Of a DNA stretch of 15,792 nt, positions 6,988 through 13,474 are shown piece after piece (the first letter of the stretch is position 1; each line of letters starts with the position of its first letter). Source of the DNA: JAYPHU01 sp038127535 (GTDB lineage Bacteria; Pseudomonadota; Alphaproteobacteria; Rhodospirillales; UBA2165); the NCBI GenBank assembly GCA_038127535.1, contig JAYPHU010000050.1, positions 1-15,792 of the forward strand, written 5' to 3'. Under the pieces are notes generated by a model, which had not been told where the DNA came from, did not search any database, and saw only the letters and a program-made list of their open reading frames with translations. Position numbers and translations under genes: made by a program.

Positions 6988-7845
6988 ATGAAACTGGTAC
7001 TTCTCGGCACCGGGTCTCCCGAACCGTATGCGCCTAGGGCATCAGCGGGCTACTTGATTGATTTTGGACATCAACGCATTCAATTGGACTGCGGCGGCGG
7101 CACATTTGACCGGCTGTTGCAGGCTGGTTATGCCCCTGGCGATGTAAACGCTCTGTTCCTAACACACTTGCATTCCGATCACATGATGGACTACGCGCGG
7201 TTGGTTCATGCCCGCTGGGACAGGGGCGCGGGACAGGTGGCGGAGTTGGAAGTCTATGCACCAGCGCCCATGGCCGAAATTTCAGAAAAGTATTTTGGAG
7301 AAGGCGGCGTCTTTGCGCTCGATCTGACCGCCCGGTGCGAACATCCGGCCAGCCAAGAAATATTTGAAATGCGCGGCGGGCAGCTACCCCGGCAATGGCC
7401 AAATCCAAGCGTCACCGAAATCAGCAGCGGGTTTACCCACGAAGGCGACGGCTGGCGGCTAACAGCGATTTCCGTTCCTCATGCACAGCCTTTTTTGACC
7501 AGTCTCGCCTATCGGGTTGATGCAGGAGGGCAATCGGTCGTCTATTCCGGAGATGCGGGTCCCTCAATGGCGCTCAACCGCATGGCCGAGGGCGCGGACG
7601 TGCTGGTCCACATGTGTTTCCAAATGTCCGAGGAGGTCCTCAAACCGGAGTGGAAACGGGGTTCCGCCGGGCATCTAGAGGTAGCTCAAGCCGGCGCGGA
7701 AGCCGGCGTGCGTAAACTGGTTCTTAGTCACCTGCGCCAATCCATGGATACGGAGGAGACCCACCGGCGCCTATTGACGGAGGTCGGAGAGATCTACAAA
7801 GGAGAGATTGTCATCGCCCAAGACCTTCTGGAAATTGAACTCTAA
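6988..7845 (+). CDS. Metallo-beta-lactamase-fold hydrolase, RNase Z/AtsA-like
   Basis: 285-residue MBL-fold hydrolase. The first zinc motif is T-H60-L-H62-S-D64-H65. Further expected ligands are H165 (V-P-H-A-Q), D189 (Y-S-G-D-A-G) and H248 (L-S-H-L-R). The start L-L-G-T-G-S-P and the pattern G-H-L-E-V-A-Q-A place it in the RNase Z-like branch, which also contains the zinc-dependent arylsulfatase AtsA type. Since it is the last gene behind two sulfatases and a transporter, a sulfatase or ester or lactone hydrolase role is more likely than tRNA processing (inference). AGGAGG at 6977-6982 overlaps the preceding TAG stop, giving a 9-base gap to ATG 6988. No signal peptide is seen. Confidence 0.85.
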   Translation: MKLVLLGTGSPEPYAPRASAGYLIDFGHQRIQLDCGGGTFDRLLQAGYAPGDVNALFLTHLHSDHMMDYARLVHARWDRGAGQVAELEVYAPAPMAEISEKYFGEGGVFALDLTARCEHPASQEIFEMRGGQLPRQWPNPSVTEISSGFTHEGDGWRLTAISVPHAQPFLTSLAYRVDAGGQSVVYSGDAGPSMALNRMAEGADVLVHMCFQMSEEVLKPEWKRGSAGHLEVAQAGAEAGVRKLVLSHLRQSMDTEETHRRLLTEVGEIYKGEIVIAQDLLEIEL

Positions 7846-7903
7846 GTCTTTCAATGAATATTGGATTTTGTTGGATTGCATTGAGAAAGTTCAAATTCCA
7901 AAA

Positions 7904-7925
7904 ATGTCCCCTTCGGGTCACGTTC
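7904..7925. repeat. Degenerate copy of the dispersed extragenic repeat
   Basis: Bases 7904-7920 match the reverse complement of 14093-14109 at 15 of 17 positions (shared core CTTCGGGTCA). The copy lies just downstream of the sulfatase cluster, where base composition falls. Its ends are not defined. Confidence 0.4.
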
Positions 7926-7947
7926 GGGCATCTGCCGGATATGCTGA

Positions 7948-7980
7948 TGAAGTCGGCTTTGAAAGCTATAGCTGACTTCA
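7948..7980. repeat. Inverted repeat downstream of the cluster
   Basis: TGAAGTCGGCT (7948-7958) pairs with AGCTGACTTCA (7970-7980), 11-bp arms with one mismatch and an 11-base loop. It might end the cluster transcript, but no T tract follows. It could equally be part of the repeat family next to it. Confidence 0.45.
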
Positions 7981-7993
7981 AATTCTCAAAAAT

Positions 7994-8362
7994 TCACCAC
8001 CATTTTTGGTGAGTTATGCTTTGGTATTGAGCAGGACGGTAATCAATTTCTTGGCTAGTTCGACTGAGCGATCTTGCCATTCGGGCGCGATTTATCAATT
8101 CTTCAATCTTATGTTCAATACTGCCGGACACGGATCTATCTGAATCGAAAAAAATTTGGATGGCTTTTAATTTTTTCTCAGAATCGCCAAATTGATCGGA
8201 GATCAGGAGGTTCAAATCGCTAGATGACTTGGAACCCGATCCAGAATTTTTCTTGTTAATTTCAGGTCCGGTCACAAATTGATGTTCAGCACTTATCGCA
8301 GAAGTTGGGATAATGACCAGCAACAACAAAAACAAACACTCCATTTTTGGCAGCCTAAGCAA
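7994..8362 (-). CDS. Small secreted hypothetical protein
   Basis: Unrecognised protein of up to 122 residues. The N-terminus is a signal peptide: a basic R-L-P-K stretch, a Leu-rich core, then P-T-S-A-I-S-A as cleavage site. The mature part is polar, with a Ser/Gly-rich low-complexity segment (about residues 40-50), then helical charged sequence and a C-terminal Q-K-W-W. The frame begins with TTG at 8362. An ATG at 8344 (six codons in) is the alternative, with a weak AGG upstream, but it would leave the signal peptide without its positive N-region. The stop lies within a TCACCA/TGGTGA hairpin at 7994-8012. It follows the VOC gene on the same strand, with a small hairpin between them. No domain was recognised. 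Confidence 0.5.
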   Translation of the reverse strand: MLRLPKMECLFLLLLVIIPTSAISAEHQFVTGPEINKKNSGSGSKSSSDLNLLISDQFGDSEKKLKAIQIFFDSDRSVSGSIEHKIEELINRARMARSLSRTSQEIDYRPAQYQSITHQKWW

Positions 8363-8377
8363 GCGCGAGTTTCGCGC
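8363..8377 (-). terminator. Short G+C-rich hairpin after the VOC gene
   Basis: GCGCGA-GTT-TCGCGC is a perfect 6-bp stem with a 3-base loop, 25 bases past the VOC stop. On the minus strand it is followed by TTGCTT, so it may be a weak terminator. It abuts the possible TTG start of the next gene. Confidence 0.35.
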
Positions 8378-8402
8378 CCGGCCTAGACATCAGCAAAAAT
8401 GG

Positions 8403-8783
8403 TCACTCCCTGAATATCGCATTTAACTTGTTCCCATCTGGGTCACGCACATAAGCCAGATACATTCGATTAGAGCCGTTTGTTCTCCAGCCAGGAGGAT
8501 CCTCTATACTAGTTCCACCGTTCTCAACCGCAACATCGTGGAATGCTTTTACTTGTTCAGTCGAATTGCATTTAAAACCTATCGTTGATCCGTTTCCAGT
8601 TGAGGCCGGATTACCATCAATCGGTTTTGTAACAACGAAATTGCTTTCAGCGGTCCGATAGTAGGTTCGTTGCTTCTCAGCATTGAAGTCCCCCTTGGAG
8701 AATCCAAGAGTTAACATAACGGCATCATAAAATCTTGTAGCAGCATTAATATCATTGGTTCCCACAATTACATGAGAAAACAT
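8403..8783 (-). CDS. VOC/glyoxalase-fold protein
   Basis: 126-residue protein of the vicinal oxygen chelate superfamily (glyoxalase, bleomycin-resistance and dioxygenase-like). Two beta-alpha-beta-beta-beta modules are apparent: F-S-H4-V-I-V-G-T-N-D-I-N-A-A-T-R-F-Y-D at the start, and I-G-F-K..Y-L-A-Y-V-R-D-P-D-G-N-K-L at the end. H4 is a usual metal ligand. The Glu normally found shortly after D-P-D-G-N-K is replaced here by N (K-L-N-A), so metal use is uncertain. GGAGG (plus-strand CCTCC, 8789-8793) lies six bases from the ATG. The closest general type is the small lactoylglutathione-lyase-like proteins of proteobacteria. The substrate cannot be told. Confidence 0.85.
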   Translation of the reverse strand: MFSHVIVGTNDINAATRFYDAVMLTLGFSKGDFNAEKQRTYYRTAESNFVVTKPIDGNPASTGNGSTIGFKCNSTEQVKAFHDVAVENGGTSIEDPPGWRTNGSNRMYLAYVRDPDGNKLNAIFRE

Positions 8784-8965
8784 AAGGGCCTCCGTAGCTG
8801 GCTATCTCTATTAAGGAATTATGGTGTCGAAGTACTTTAGATATTTCAATATATAAATTTAGATAGAGAGATCGGCGGTATTGCAGCTATTTTTTAAACG
8901 ACGATATTCTGAGCCTCCCCAGCAGGAGTGGTCCACCCGTTATGATAGGAATGGGAGGACTGATA

Positions 8966-9076
8966 ATGAGTATCAAACGACACAAACCTGAAGAAGTTGT
9001 ATCGAAGTTAAGGCAAGTTGACGTACTGGTTGGGCAAGACATGAGCCGGATGGACGCGATCCGTCAGGTGAGTATG
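8966..9076 (+). pseudogene. Truncated IS3-family transposase OrfA
   Basis: ATG 8966, preceded by GGGAGGA, opens a frame starting M-S-I-K-R-H-K-P-E-E-V-V-S-K-L-R-Q-V-D-V-L-V-G-Q, the N-terminus of IS3-type OrfA (helix-turn-helix protein). The homology stops after D-A-I-R-Q-V-S. From 9077 the DNA is a dispersed repeat, and the frame closes at 9133. The rest of OrfA and all of the OrfB integrase are missing. A further left-end remnant may begin near 8910 (TGAGCCTCCCC), but no matching right end is seen. This is a relic, not a working element. Confidence 0.75.
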
Positions 9077-9127
9077 GACGCGTACACTCAGATAGGTCTA
9101 CGGCTGAAGATGATCCATTCCGGACAT
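9077..9127. repeat. Dispersed repeat copy A (matches 14059-14109)
   Basis: Bases 9077-9116 match 14059-14098 at 38 of 40 positions in the same orientation. Similarity then fades through 9127. The left edge coincides with the break in the transposase frame. It lacks the GTCTGCT..AGCAGAC hairpin present in the other copy. Confidence 0.8.
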
Positions 9128-9178
9128 GCCTAGATCAGGGGAATCAGTGAAGTTTGATTGGTAACTGGAGGTGTTGCC

Positions 9179-10027
9179 TTAAGATGCACCGGCCAATTCC
9201 ACCATATCAGTGGCATAGCCCCGCAGGTTCTCAGTGAGCGTTTTGCGTTGTTCTGTATCGAGTGAGAGCATCAGGTCGTAAAGGAGAGAAGCCTGCTCTG
9301 CCCACCATAGGTTCGCCCGTTCACCGTAAGCTTGCCCCACAATTTTTTCAGGCTTGGTCAATGCAACTTTAACGTACTCTTCGATATCTGAGATCGTCGG
9401 TTTGGTTCTGAGAAAACGCACAAAGTCCCGATCACGTTTTTCTCTCCAAGAGAGCCACTTGCCCGTTGGATCATAGGTGTTCGTTTTGTGTTTGCGGACA
9501 ATCGCGATTTGAACTTCAGTCAACGAACCAAGAAAACGCTCATAATTCTTAACCGATCTTTCAACGGCATTATCAATTTGCTCCTTCAGCGGTTTATCAC
9601 GCCGCTCTCGGCGCTTGCCTAAAGCTTCCTGCATTGCTTCCTGAATGTGGCTCACTTTGGATTCTGAGGTATGTTTAATAAGTACGCGTGAGATATACGG
9701 TGCTGCCCCTATGCTGGTGTCCCTAATCAACATGCGGAACGTTGCGACTGCCTTATCGACTTGGCGGCGGGTTGTAGCAAAACCTTCTACCAACTGTGCT
9801 TGGCTTCTAAAGAATGCGGCATATTGGGGTAGCATCGCTTTTCGATGCCATGAGACCAACGCACTAATTTGGTTTTCAAGGTTTTGATTATCTTCTTCTT
9901 GGATGTCCAAATATATTTCCGCTCGATCACGGACCATCGTTTCCAGAAACCCATAGGCGAGTTTAAGGCTGCTGCATCCCACAACAAACACACATAACGT
10001 GGCGACGATCCCGAATTTCTTTAACAT
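9179..10027 (-). CDS. DUF6279-like lipoprotein
   Basis: 282-residue predicted lipoprotein. A signal peptide with K3-K4 and a hydrophobic core ends in a lipobox V-V-G-C18, followed by S-S, which favours outer-membrane sorting. The body is almost entirely helical and charged. The early motif S-L-K-L-A-Y-G-F..D-R-A-E-I-Y-L-D-I, followed by W-H-R-K-A-M-L-P-Q-Y-A, resembles the DUF6279 lipoproteins of proteobacteria. Their function is unknown to me. ATG at 10027 gives a canonical short lipoprotein signal. The in-frame TTG at 10048 would add seven residues, and neither has a clear ribosome site. The gene stands alone, and its upstream region holds a 16-bp tandem repeat. Confidence 0.75.
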   Translation of the reverse strand: MLKKFGIVATLCVFVVGCSSLKLAYGFLETMVRDRAEIYLDIQEEDNQNLENQISALVSWHRKAMLPQYAAFFRSQAQLVEGFATTRRQVDKAVATFRMLIRDTSIGAAPYISRVLIKHTSESKVSHIQEAMQEALGKRRERRDKPLKEQIDNAVERSVKNYERFLGSLTEVQIAIVRKHKTNTYDPTGKWLSWREKRDRDFVRFLRTKPTISDIEEYVKVALTKPEKIVGQAYGERANLWWAEQASLLYDLMLSLDTEQRKTLTENLRGYATDMVELAGAS

Positions 10028-10058
10028 GTGGTCAAACCGGACATTCAAACCAATACGT

Positions 10059-10090
10059 ACTGTGCTTAACCAACACTGTACTTAACCAAC
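10059..10090. repeat. 16-bp tandem direct repeat
   Basis: ACTGTGCTTAACCAAC (10059-10074) is followed at once by ACTGTACTTAACCAAC (10075-10090), 15 of 16 identical. It lies 32 bases upstream of the lipoprotein ATG, in the likely promoter region, and could be a pair of protein-binding sites or a simple duplication. Confidence 0.7.
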
Positions 10091-10299
10091 ATCTAGGGTA
10101 ACAGATGTAAATTCACAGCGGGTTTATTCTTAAATTCCACTTTTCAAAGAAGGGTCTGGCGCGACAATGCAGCATTAGTCTGAAGTATGATATTGAATTC
10201 ATAATCTCAGTAAAACTTGACCGGCATCAATGTTCTCCAACGTGGGGGGTATATTATTTCCCCAATGATGATCTTTGTTCACTAGTTGGAGGCACGAAG

Positions 10300-10727
10300 A
10301 TGGCAGAAAAGTCTGATCTTTCTGAAGCGGTTGCTTCTTAGTTTAACGATATGTATGAGCCGATGCGGCGGTTTGGAGAGAAGGTAGCCGACTTTTTTCA
10401 CCCAATTCGGAAGCGGCAAGGACGGACAAGTATTATGAAATTAGTTTAGAACTTCCGGGGGTGTCAGTTGATGATATCAACGTCGATGTCCACGACGGTC
10501 GCCTCATAGTCACAGGTGAGAAGCGGACCAGTCGTGCCGAGGAAGGGAAAAGCTACTACTTCTCAGAACGAGCCTATGGCAAGTTTCAGAGAGTGTTTCG
10601 ACTTCCTTCAGATGCTGACGAGGGGAAAATCTCAGCGACAATCAAGGACGGTGTGCTTTATATCAAAATTGCGAAAGCCGCACTGGAGAAAAAAGGCGCA
10701 CAGTCTATTCCAATTAATCGAGTGTAG
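10300..10727 (+). pseudogene. Disrupted Hsp20-family small heat-shock protein
   Basis: Hsp20/alpha-crystallin chaperone gene carrying two lesions. ATG 10300 has a good ribosome site (GGAGG, 10288-10292) and opens M-A-E-K-S-D-L-S-E-A-V-A-S. The frame then stops at TAG 10339-10341, one base from TTG (Leu). It continues in frame as F-N-D-M-Y-E-P..K-V-A-D-F-F to the T run at 10393-10398, where one missing T shifts it. In the new frame P-N-S-E-A-A-R..Y-E-I-S-L-E-L-P-G-V-S runs on through an otherwise complete alpha-crystallin domain to the stop at 10725-10727. A GTG at 10461 could restart an 88-residue piece lacking the N-terminal arm and first strand, which would probably not assemble. Sequencing error could explain the T-run shift but less easily the nonsense codon. 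Confidence 0.85.
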
Positions 10728-10755
10728 AGCCAAACAATCGCCCAATTATATCAAT

Positions 10756-10781
10756 GCAATGTGATGCGCGTATTACATTGC
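10756..10781. repeat. Inverted repeat downstream of the hsp20 pseudogene
   Basis: GCAATGT (10756-10762) and ACATTGC (10775-10781) are perfect 7-bp arms around 12 bases, 29 bases past the hsp20 stop. No T tract follows directly, so it may be an old terminator or an operator. The rest of the 244-base gap before the peroxiredoxin is A+T-rich and likely holds its promoter. Confidence 0.45.
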
Positions 10782-10931
10782 CCTAGAGCAGGGCTGTATC
10801 TTTATCCGCCATTTTGACGACTTAGTTGTAGGGGTATTCAAGGCTTACGGTTTGCCGCTATTTTAATAGATTTATTCAATAATTTTTATGATTATAACGT
10901 ATTTTACCAACCTATCGGACGAGACTATTTT

Positions 10932-10963
10932 CTTTCCATCGAACAACATTGATAGATGGAAAG
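10932..10963 (+). promoter_or_regulatory. Inverted repeat overlapping the peroxiredoxin ribosome site
   Basis: CTTTCCATC (10932-10940) and GATGGAAAG (10955-10963) are perfect 9-bp arms with a 14-base loop. The right arm runs into the AAGGA ribosome site (10962-10966) of the gene starting at 10972. As RNA the stem could partly hide the ribosome site. As DNA it could be an operator. Either role is inferred. Confidence 0.5.
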
Positions 10964-10971
10964 GAAAAGCC

Positions 10972-11523
10972 ATGTCTCACACTCAACTCAACGAAGTACC
11001 AAAAACCACCTTTAAAACACGAGTCAGAAATGATGCGATAGATGGGGCAAATCCATTCGAGTGGAAAGACCTCACGAGCGAAGAGATATTTGCGGGCAAG
11101 AACGTCGTCGTTTTTGCCCTACCGGGCGCTTTCACGCCGACCTGCTCAACGACACATTTGCCTCGGTATGAAGAACTCTACAACAAGTTCAAAGCTCTGG
11201 GCGTCGATGAAGTAATTTGTCTATCGGTTAACGACGCGTTCGTCATGTATCAGTGGGGTAAGGCTCAGTGCGCCGAAAAAGTATTTCTGTTGCCCGATGG
11301 TAATGGCGAGTTCACCCGCAAAATGGGGATGTTAGTCGAAAAAGAAAACCTTGGCTTCGGTTTAAGGTCTTGGCGGTATTCCATGCATGTCGTAGACGGT
11401 AAGATTGAACAGATGTTTGTGGAGCCAGGTTTCGAAGATAACTATGCTGAAGACCCGTTCGAGGTTTCTGATGCCGACACAATGCTGGCTTATCTGGAAG
11501 AGCAGGCCAAGAAAGCGGCATAA
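10972..11523 (+). CDS. Prx5-type peroxiredoxin
   Basis: Thiol peroxidase reducing hydrogen peroxide and organic hydroperoxides in the cytoplasm, 183 residues. The peroxidatic site is P-G-A-F-T-P-T-C58-S-T-T-H, with the conserved active-site Arg in L-R-S-W-R135-Y. C83 and C100 (K-A-Q-C-A-E-K) are further cysteines, and either could act as resolving Cys or glutathione contact. The length and the G-V-D-E-V-I-C-L-S-V-N-D-A-F segment fit the Prx5/AhpE-like redoxin group. ATG 10972 is chosen over the in-frame ATG at 10888: it has AAGGA at 10962-10966, and the extra 28 residues of the longer form do not look like the family. The gene is monocistronic, with an inverted repeat over its ribosome site and a strong terminator after it. 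Confidence 0.92.
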   Translation: MSHTQLNEVPKTTFKTRVRNDAIDGANPFEWKDLTSEEIFAGKNVVVFALPGAFTPTCSTTHLPRYEELYNKFKALGVDEVICLSVNDAFVMYQWGKAQCAEKVFLLPDGNGEFTRKMGMLVEKENLGFGLRSWRYSMHVVDGKIEQMFVEPGFEDNYAEDPFEVSDADTMLAYLEEQAKKAA

Positions 11524-11541
11524 GGTATCAACTCCAATCCA

Positions 11542-11566
11542 AAACAGGGGCCTAGCGCCCCTGTTT
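11542..11566 (+). terminator. Rho-independent terminator of the peroxiredoxin gene
   Basis: AAACAGGGGC (11542-11551) and GCCCCTGTTT (11557-11566) form a perfect 10-bp stem with a 5-base loop, followed by ATTTATTCTTTT. It starts 18 bases after the peroxiredoxin stop. Confidence 0.9.
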
Positions 11567-11617
11567 ATTTATTCTTTTGATCAGCAGTTCAATACTAGAG
11601 AAAAGTCGTCAAAAAAT

Positions 11618-11641
11618 GTCCGAGAACGGCTTCGAGCAGAC
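11618..11641. repeat. Probable degenerate copy of the dispersed hairpin repeat
   Basis: The segment starts GTCCG, contains CGGCTTCGAGC and ends CAGAC, with the spacing of the GTCYGCT..AGCRGAC unit seen at 14037-14061. The arms are imperfect. The surrounding 11567-11797 stretch holds no gene I can recognise. Confidence 0.35.
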
Positions 11642-11797
11642 GTAACACCTGCCAGAAAGTGGATCGTATGAATTTGATATCGCCGAAGGTTGGTCTTACT
11701 AATGAGTAGGACGACATATGAAGATTGAAGGTGCAGTCTTGATTGACAAATCGGCACCGCAACTATCAGGCAAATATCGTCTCAATACTATTAAACC

Positions 11798-12082
11798 CTA
11801 TTCGGCAGCCCGCGCCGCCGCCTTACTGCCGTCTTCCGTCATCAGGTGGGAAAGGTTCGGCAGCCCAAATTGGACCAGTTCGGTCTCTTGCGTCGCATTG
11901 ATCGTTGCCGCCTCGCCATCCTCCAGATGAATCGTCGTCAGTGTTCCAAGCGTCTGGTCTACTAGCGTTCCGGCGCCGCTGACGACAAAATAGACTGCCC
12001 GTCCGCTTACCTCCAGGCCGGCGCCTTTTCCGGGAATTAGATCGTGCCTTTGAATGGCTGGGCCTACCTGAAGATTACCAGA
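11798..12082 (-). pseudogene. 3' remnant of a cupin-domain gene
   Basis: A 94-codon open frame on the minus strand with no usable start codon (stop TGA at 12083-12085, end TAG at 11798-11800). The translation contains I-Q-R-H-D-L-I-P-G-K-G-A-G-L-E-V, then R-A-V-Y-F-V-V-S-G-A-G-T-L-V, then I-H-L-E-D-G-E-A-A-T-I and E-L-V-Q-F-G-L-P-N-L. This is the strand pattern and loop spacing of a cupin beta barrel, with V-Y-F-V-V-S-G-A-G-T the usual second-motif region. The C-terminal tail is Ala-rich. The N-terminal half is missing, and upstream is only the fcc terminator. It is best read as a gene truncated from its 5' side. The family identity rests on motif recognition alone. Confidence 0.6.
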
Positions 12083-12114
12083 TCAAAGAATTTAGTTAGC
12101 TTATAAGGACACAG

Positions 12115-12146
12115 AAAACCCCTGAGCGGATAAATCCACTCAGGGG
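12115..12146 (-). terminator. Terminator of the fccAB operon
   Basis: CCCCTGAG (12119-12126) and CTCAGGGG (12139-12146) form a perfect 8-bp stem, extendable by GGAT/ATCC after one mismatch. Read on the minus strand the stem is followed by TTTTCTGTG. It lies 39 bases beyond the fccB stop. Confidence 0.85.
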
Positions 12147-12184
12147 CAGAGTCTCAGAGAATTGGAGACACTTGGGTCGACAAA

Positions 12185-13465
12185 CTAAGCCCAAATGTCC
12201 TGCGTAATGCTTTCGTACCAGCCGCGCGCATAATTTGCTTCGCGGCTGTGGAACCTATCACTAGAACCGGATGGGCTGAGCCCGCCGGAGCCTTTGACCT
12301 TGATGATCTTGTTGCCTTCATAGCCGTAGACCATCGCGACGGAGATACCGTAATCCTCGGCCACCAGACTATAGCAGGTGTTGACGAACTTCGGCGTGCC
12401 GGGGGCTTCGTTGGCCAGCATGGCGCTGATCGCCGCCGCACAGACTTTCGCCTGGCTGGAGGCGGAGAAGCCGGACTTGGGCATGGGCGCGGCAACACTG
12501 GCGTCGCCGATCACATGAACACCCGGCACCAGCGTCGACTCAAACGTGCGCTGATCCACCGGACACCAGCCGGTATTGTCGGCCAGCCCCGAGGACCGGG
12601 CGATCGCACCGGCATATTGCGGCGGGATAAAGTTCACCACATCGCCTTTGTACTGCCCGAAGTTCGTGTGTAGGGTTTTGGTCTTGGCATCGACCTTTTC
12701 CACCACGCCGTCATTGTCGACATTGTGGTAGTCGATCATGCCCTTGTAGAGCTTGGCCCAGCCTTCCTTGAACAGGCCCTGTTTGGAGAAGCCCTTCTTG
12801 GGATCCAGCACAACAATCTTGGACTTCGGCTTGTGTTTTTTGAAGTAGTTGGCGACCAGGCTGATCCGTTCACCGGGGCCCGGCGGGCAGCGGAACGGGT
12901 TCGGCGGGGGCGAAATAATAAACGTGCCACCGTCCCGCATGGCTTCCAATTGCTTGCGCAGAAGAATCGTCTGCGAGCCCGCCTTCCAGGCGTGGGGGAT
13001 CGCCTCTACTGTGGACTGGTCCAGCCCGACGACCTGGTCCCAGCGGAAATCAATGCCCGGCGAAACAATGCAGCGGTCAAAGGCGACGCTGTTGCCGTTG
13101 GACAAGGTCACCGTCTTCTTGGCGCCGTCGACCCGGGTGGCCATCTCGTGGACAACCGTCACACCCATGCCCTTCAGGGCATCGTAGTTTTGAGTGATAT
13201 ACTCCATGGAATTAATGCCGCCGATCACCGTGTTGGAAAACGGGCAGGTGACATAGCTGGTCGAGGGTTCAATCAAGGTTACCGACAGATTGGCGTTGAA
13301 GAGCTTCAGGTACTTGGCCGCTGTCGCGCCGCCAAAGCCGCCGCCGACAATCACTACGTTGGCTTTGCTTTGAGCAAAGAGGGAGCCGAGGGGTAAACCG
13401 GCGGCGCCCAGGGCGAGGCCGGAACCCAGGATGGCGTTGAATGCGCGTCTTGAAATATCAGTCAT
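12185..13465 (-). CDS. fccB: Flavocytochrome c sulfide dehydrogenase, flavoprotein subunit
   Basis: 426-residue FAD protein that oxidises sulfide in the periplasm and passes electrons to its cytochrome c partner. A Tat signal is present (S5-R-R-A-F, then a weakly hydrophobic stretch to about residue 32). The FAD-binding loop is V-G-G-G-F-G-G (about 40-46). C74 in T-C-P-F-S-N is at the position that carries covalent FAD in characterised enzymes. C193 (F-R-C-P-P-G-P-G-E-R) and probably C364 correspond to the redox-active disulfide. The second FAD motif is V-H-V-I-G-D321. The C-terminus G-G-L-S-P..E-A-N-Y-A-R-G-W-Y is typical of FccB. AGGGGGA precedes ATG, nine bases after the cytochrome gene. 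Sulfide:quinone reductases share the fold, but the Tat signal, CPFSN motif and adjacent cytochrome favour FccB. Confidence 0.93.
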   Translation of the reverse strand: MTDISRRAFNAILGSGLALGAAGLPLGSLFAQSKANVVIVGGGFGGATAAKYLKLFNANLSVTLIEPSTSYVTCPFSNTVIGGINSMEYITQNYDALKGMGVTVVHEMATRVDGAKKTVTLSNGNSVAFDRCIVSPGIDFRWDQVVGLDQSTVEAIPHAWKAGSQTILLRKQLEAMRDGGTFIISPPPNPFRCPPGPGERISLVANYFKKHKPKSKIVVLDPKKGFSKQGLFKEGWAKLYKGMIDYHNVDNDGVVEKVDAKTKTLHTNFGQYKGDVVNFIPPQYAGAIARSSGLADNTGWCPVDQRTFESTLVPGVHVIGDASVAAPMPKSGFSASSQAKVCAAAISAMLANEAPGTPKFVNTCYSLVAEDYGISVAMVYGYEGNKIIKVKGSGGLSPSGSSDRFHSREANYARGWYESITQDIWA

Positions 13466-13474
13466 GTCGTCCCC

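Noticed and set aside
10217..10255. TTGACC and TATATT as an hsp20 promoter
   Set aside because: The spacing of 27 bases is too long for a sigma-70 promoter, and no convincing heat-shock promoter was found either.
11718..11930. 70-codon plus-strand frame after the peroxiredoxin
   Set aside because: Most of it is antisense to the cupin remnant, and the translation resembles nothing.
12248..13396. Plus-strand frames opposite fccB
   Set aside because: Antisense shadows; fccB has complete motifs and an operon partner.
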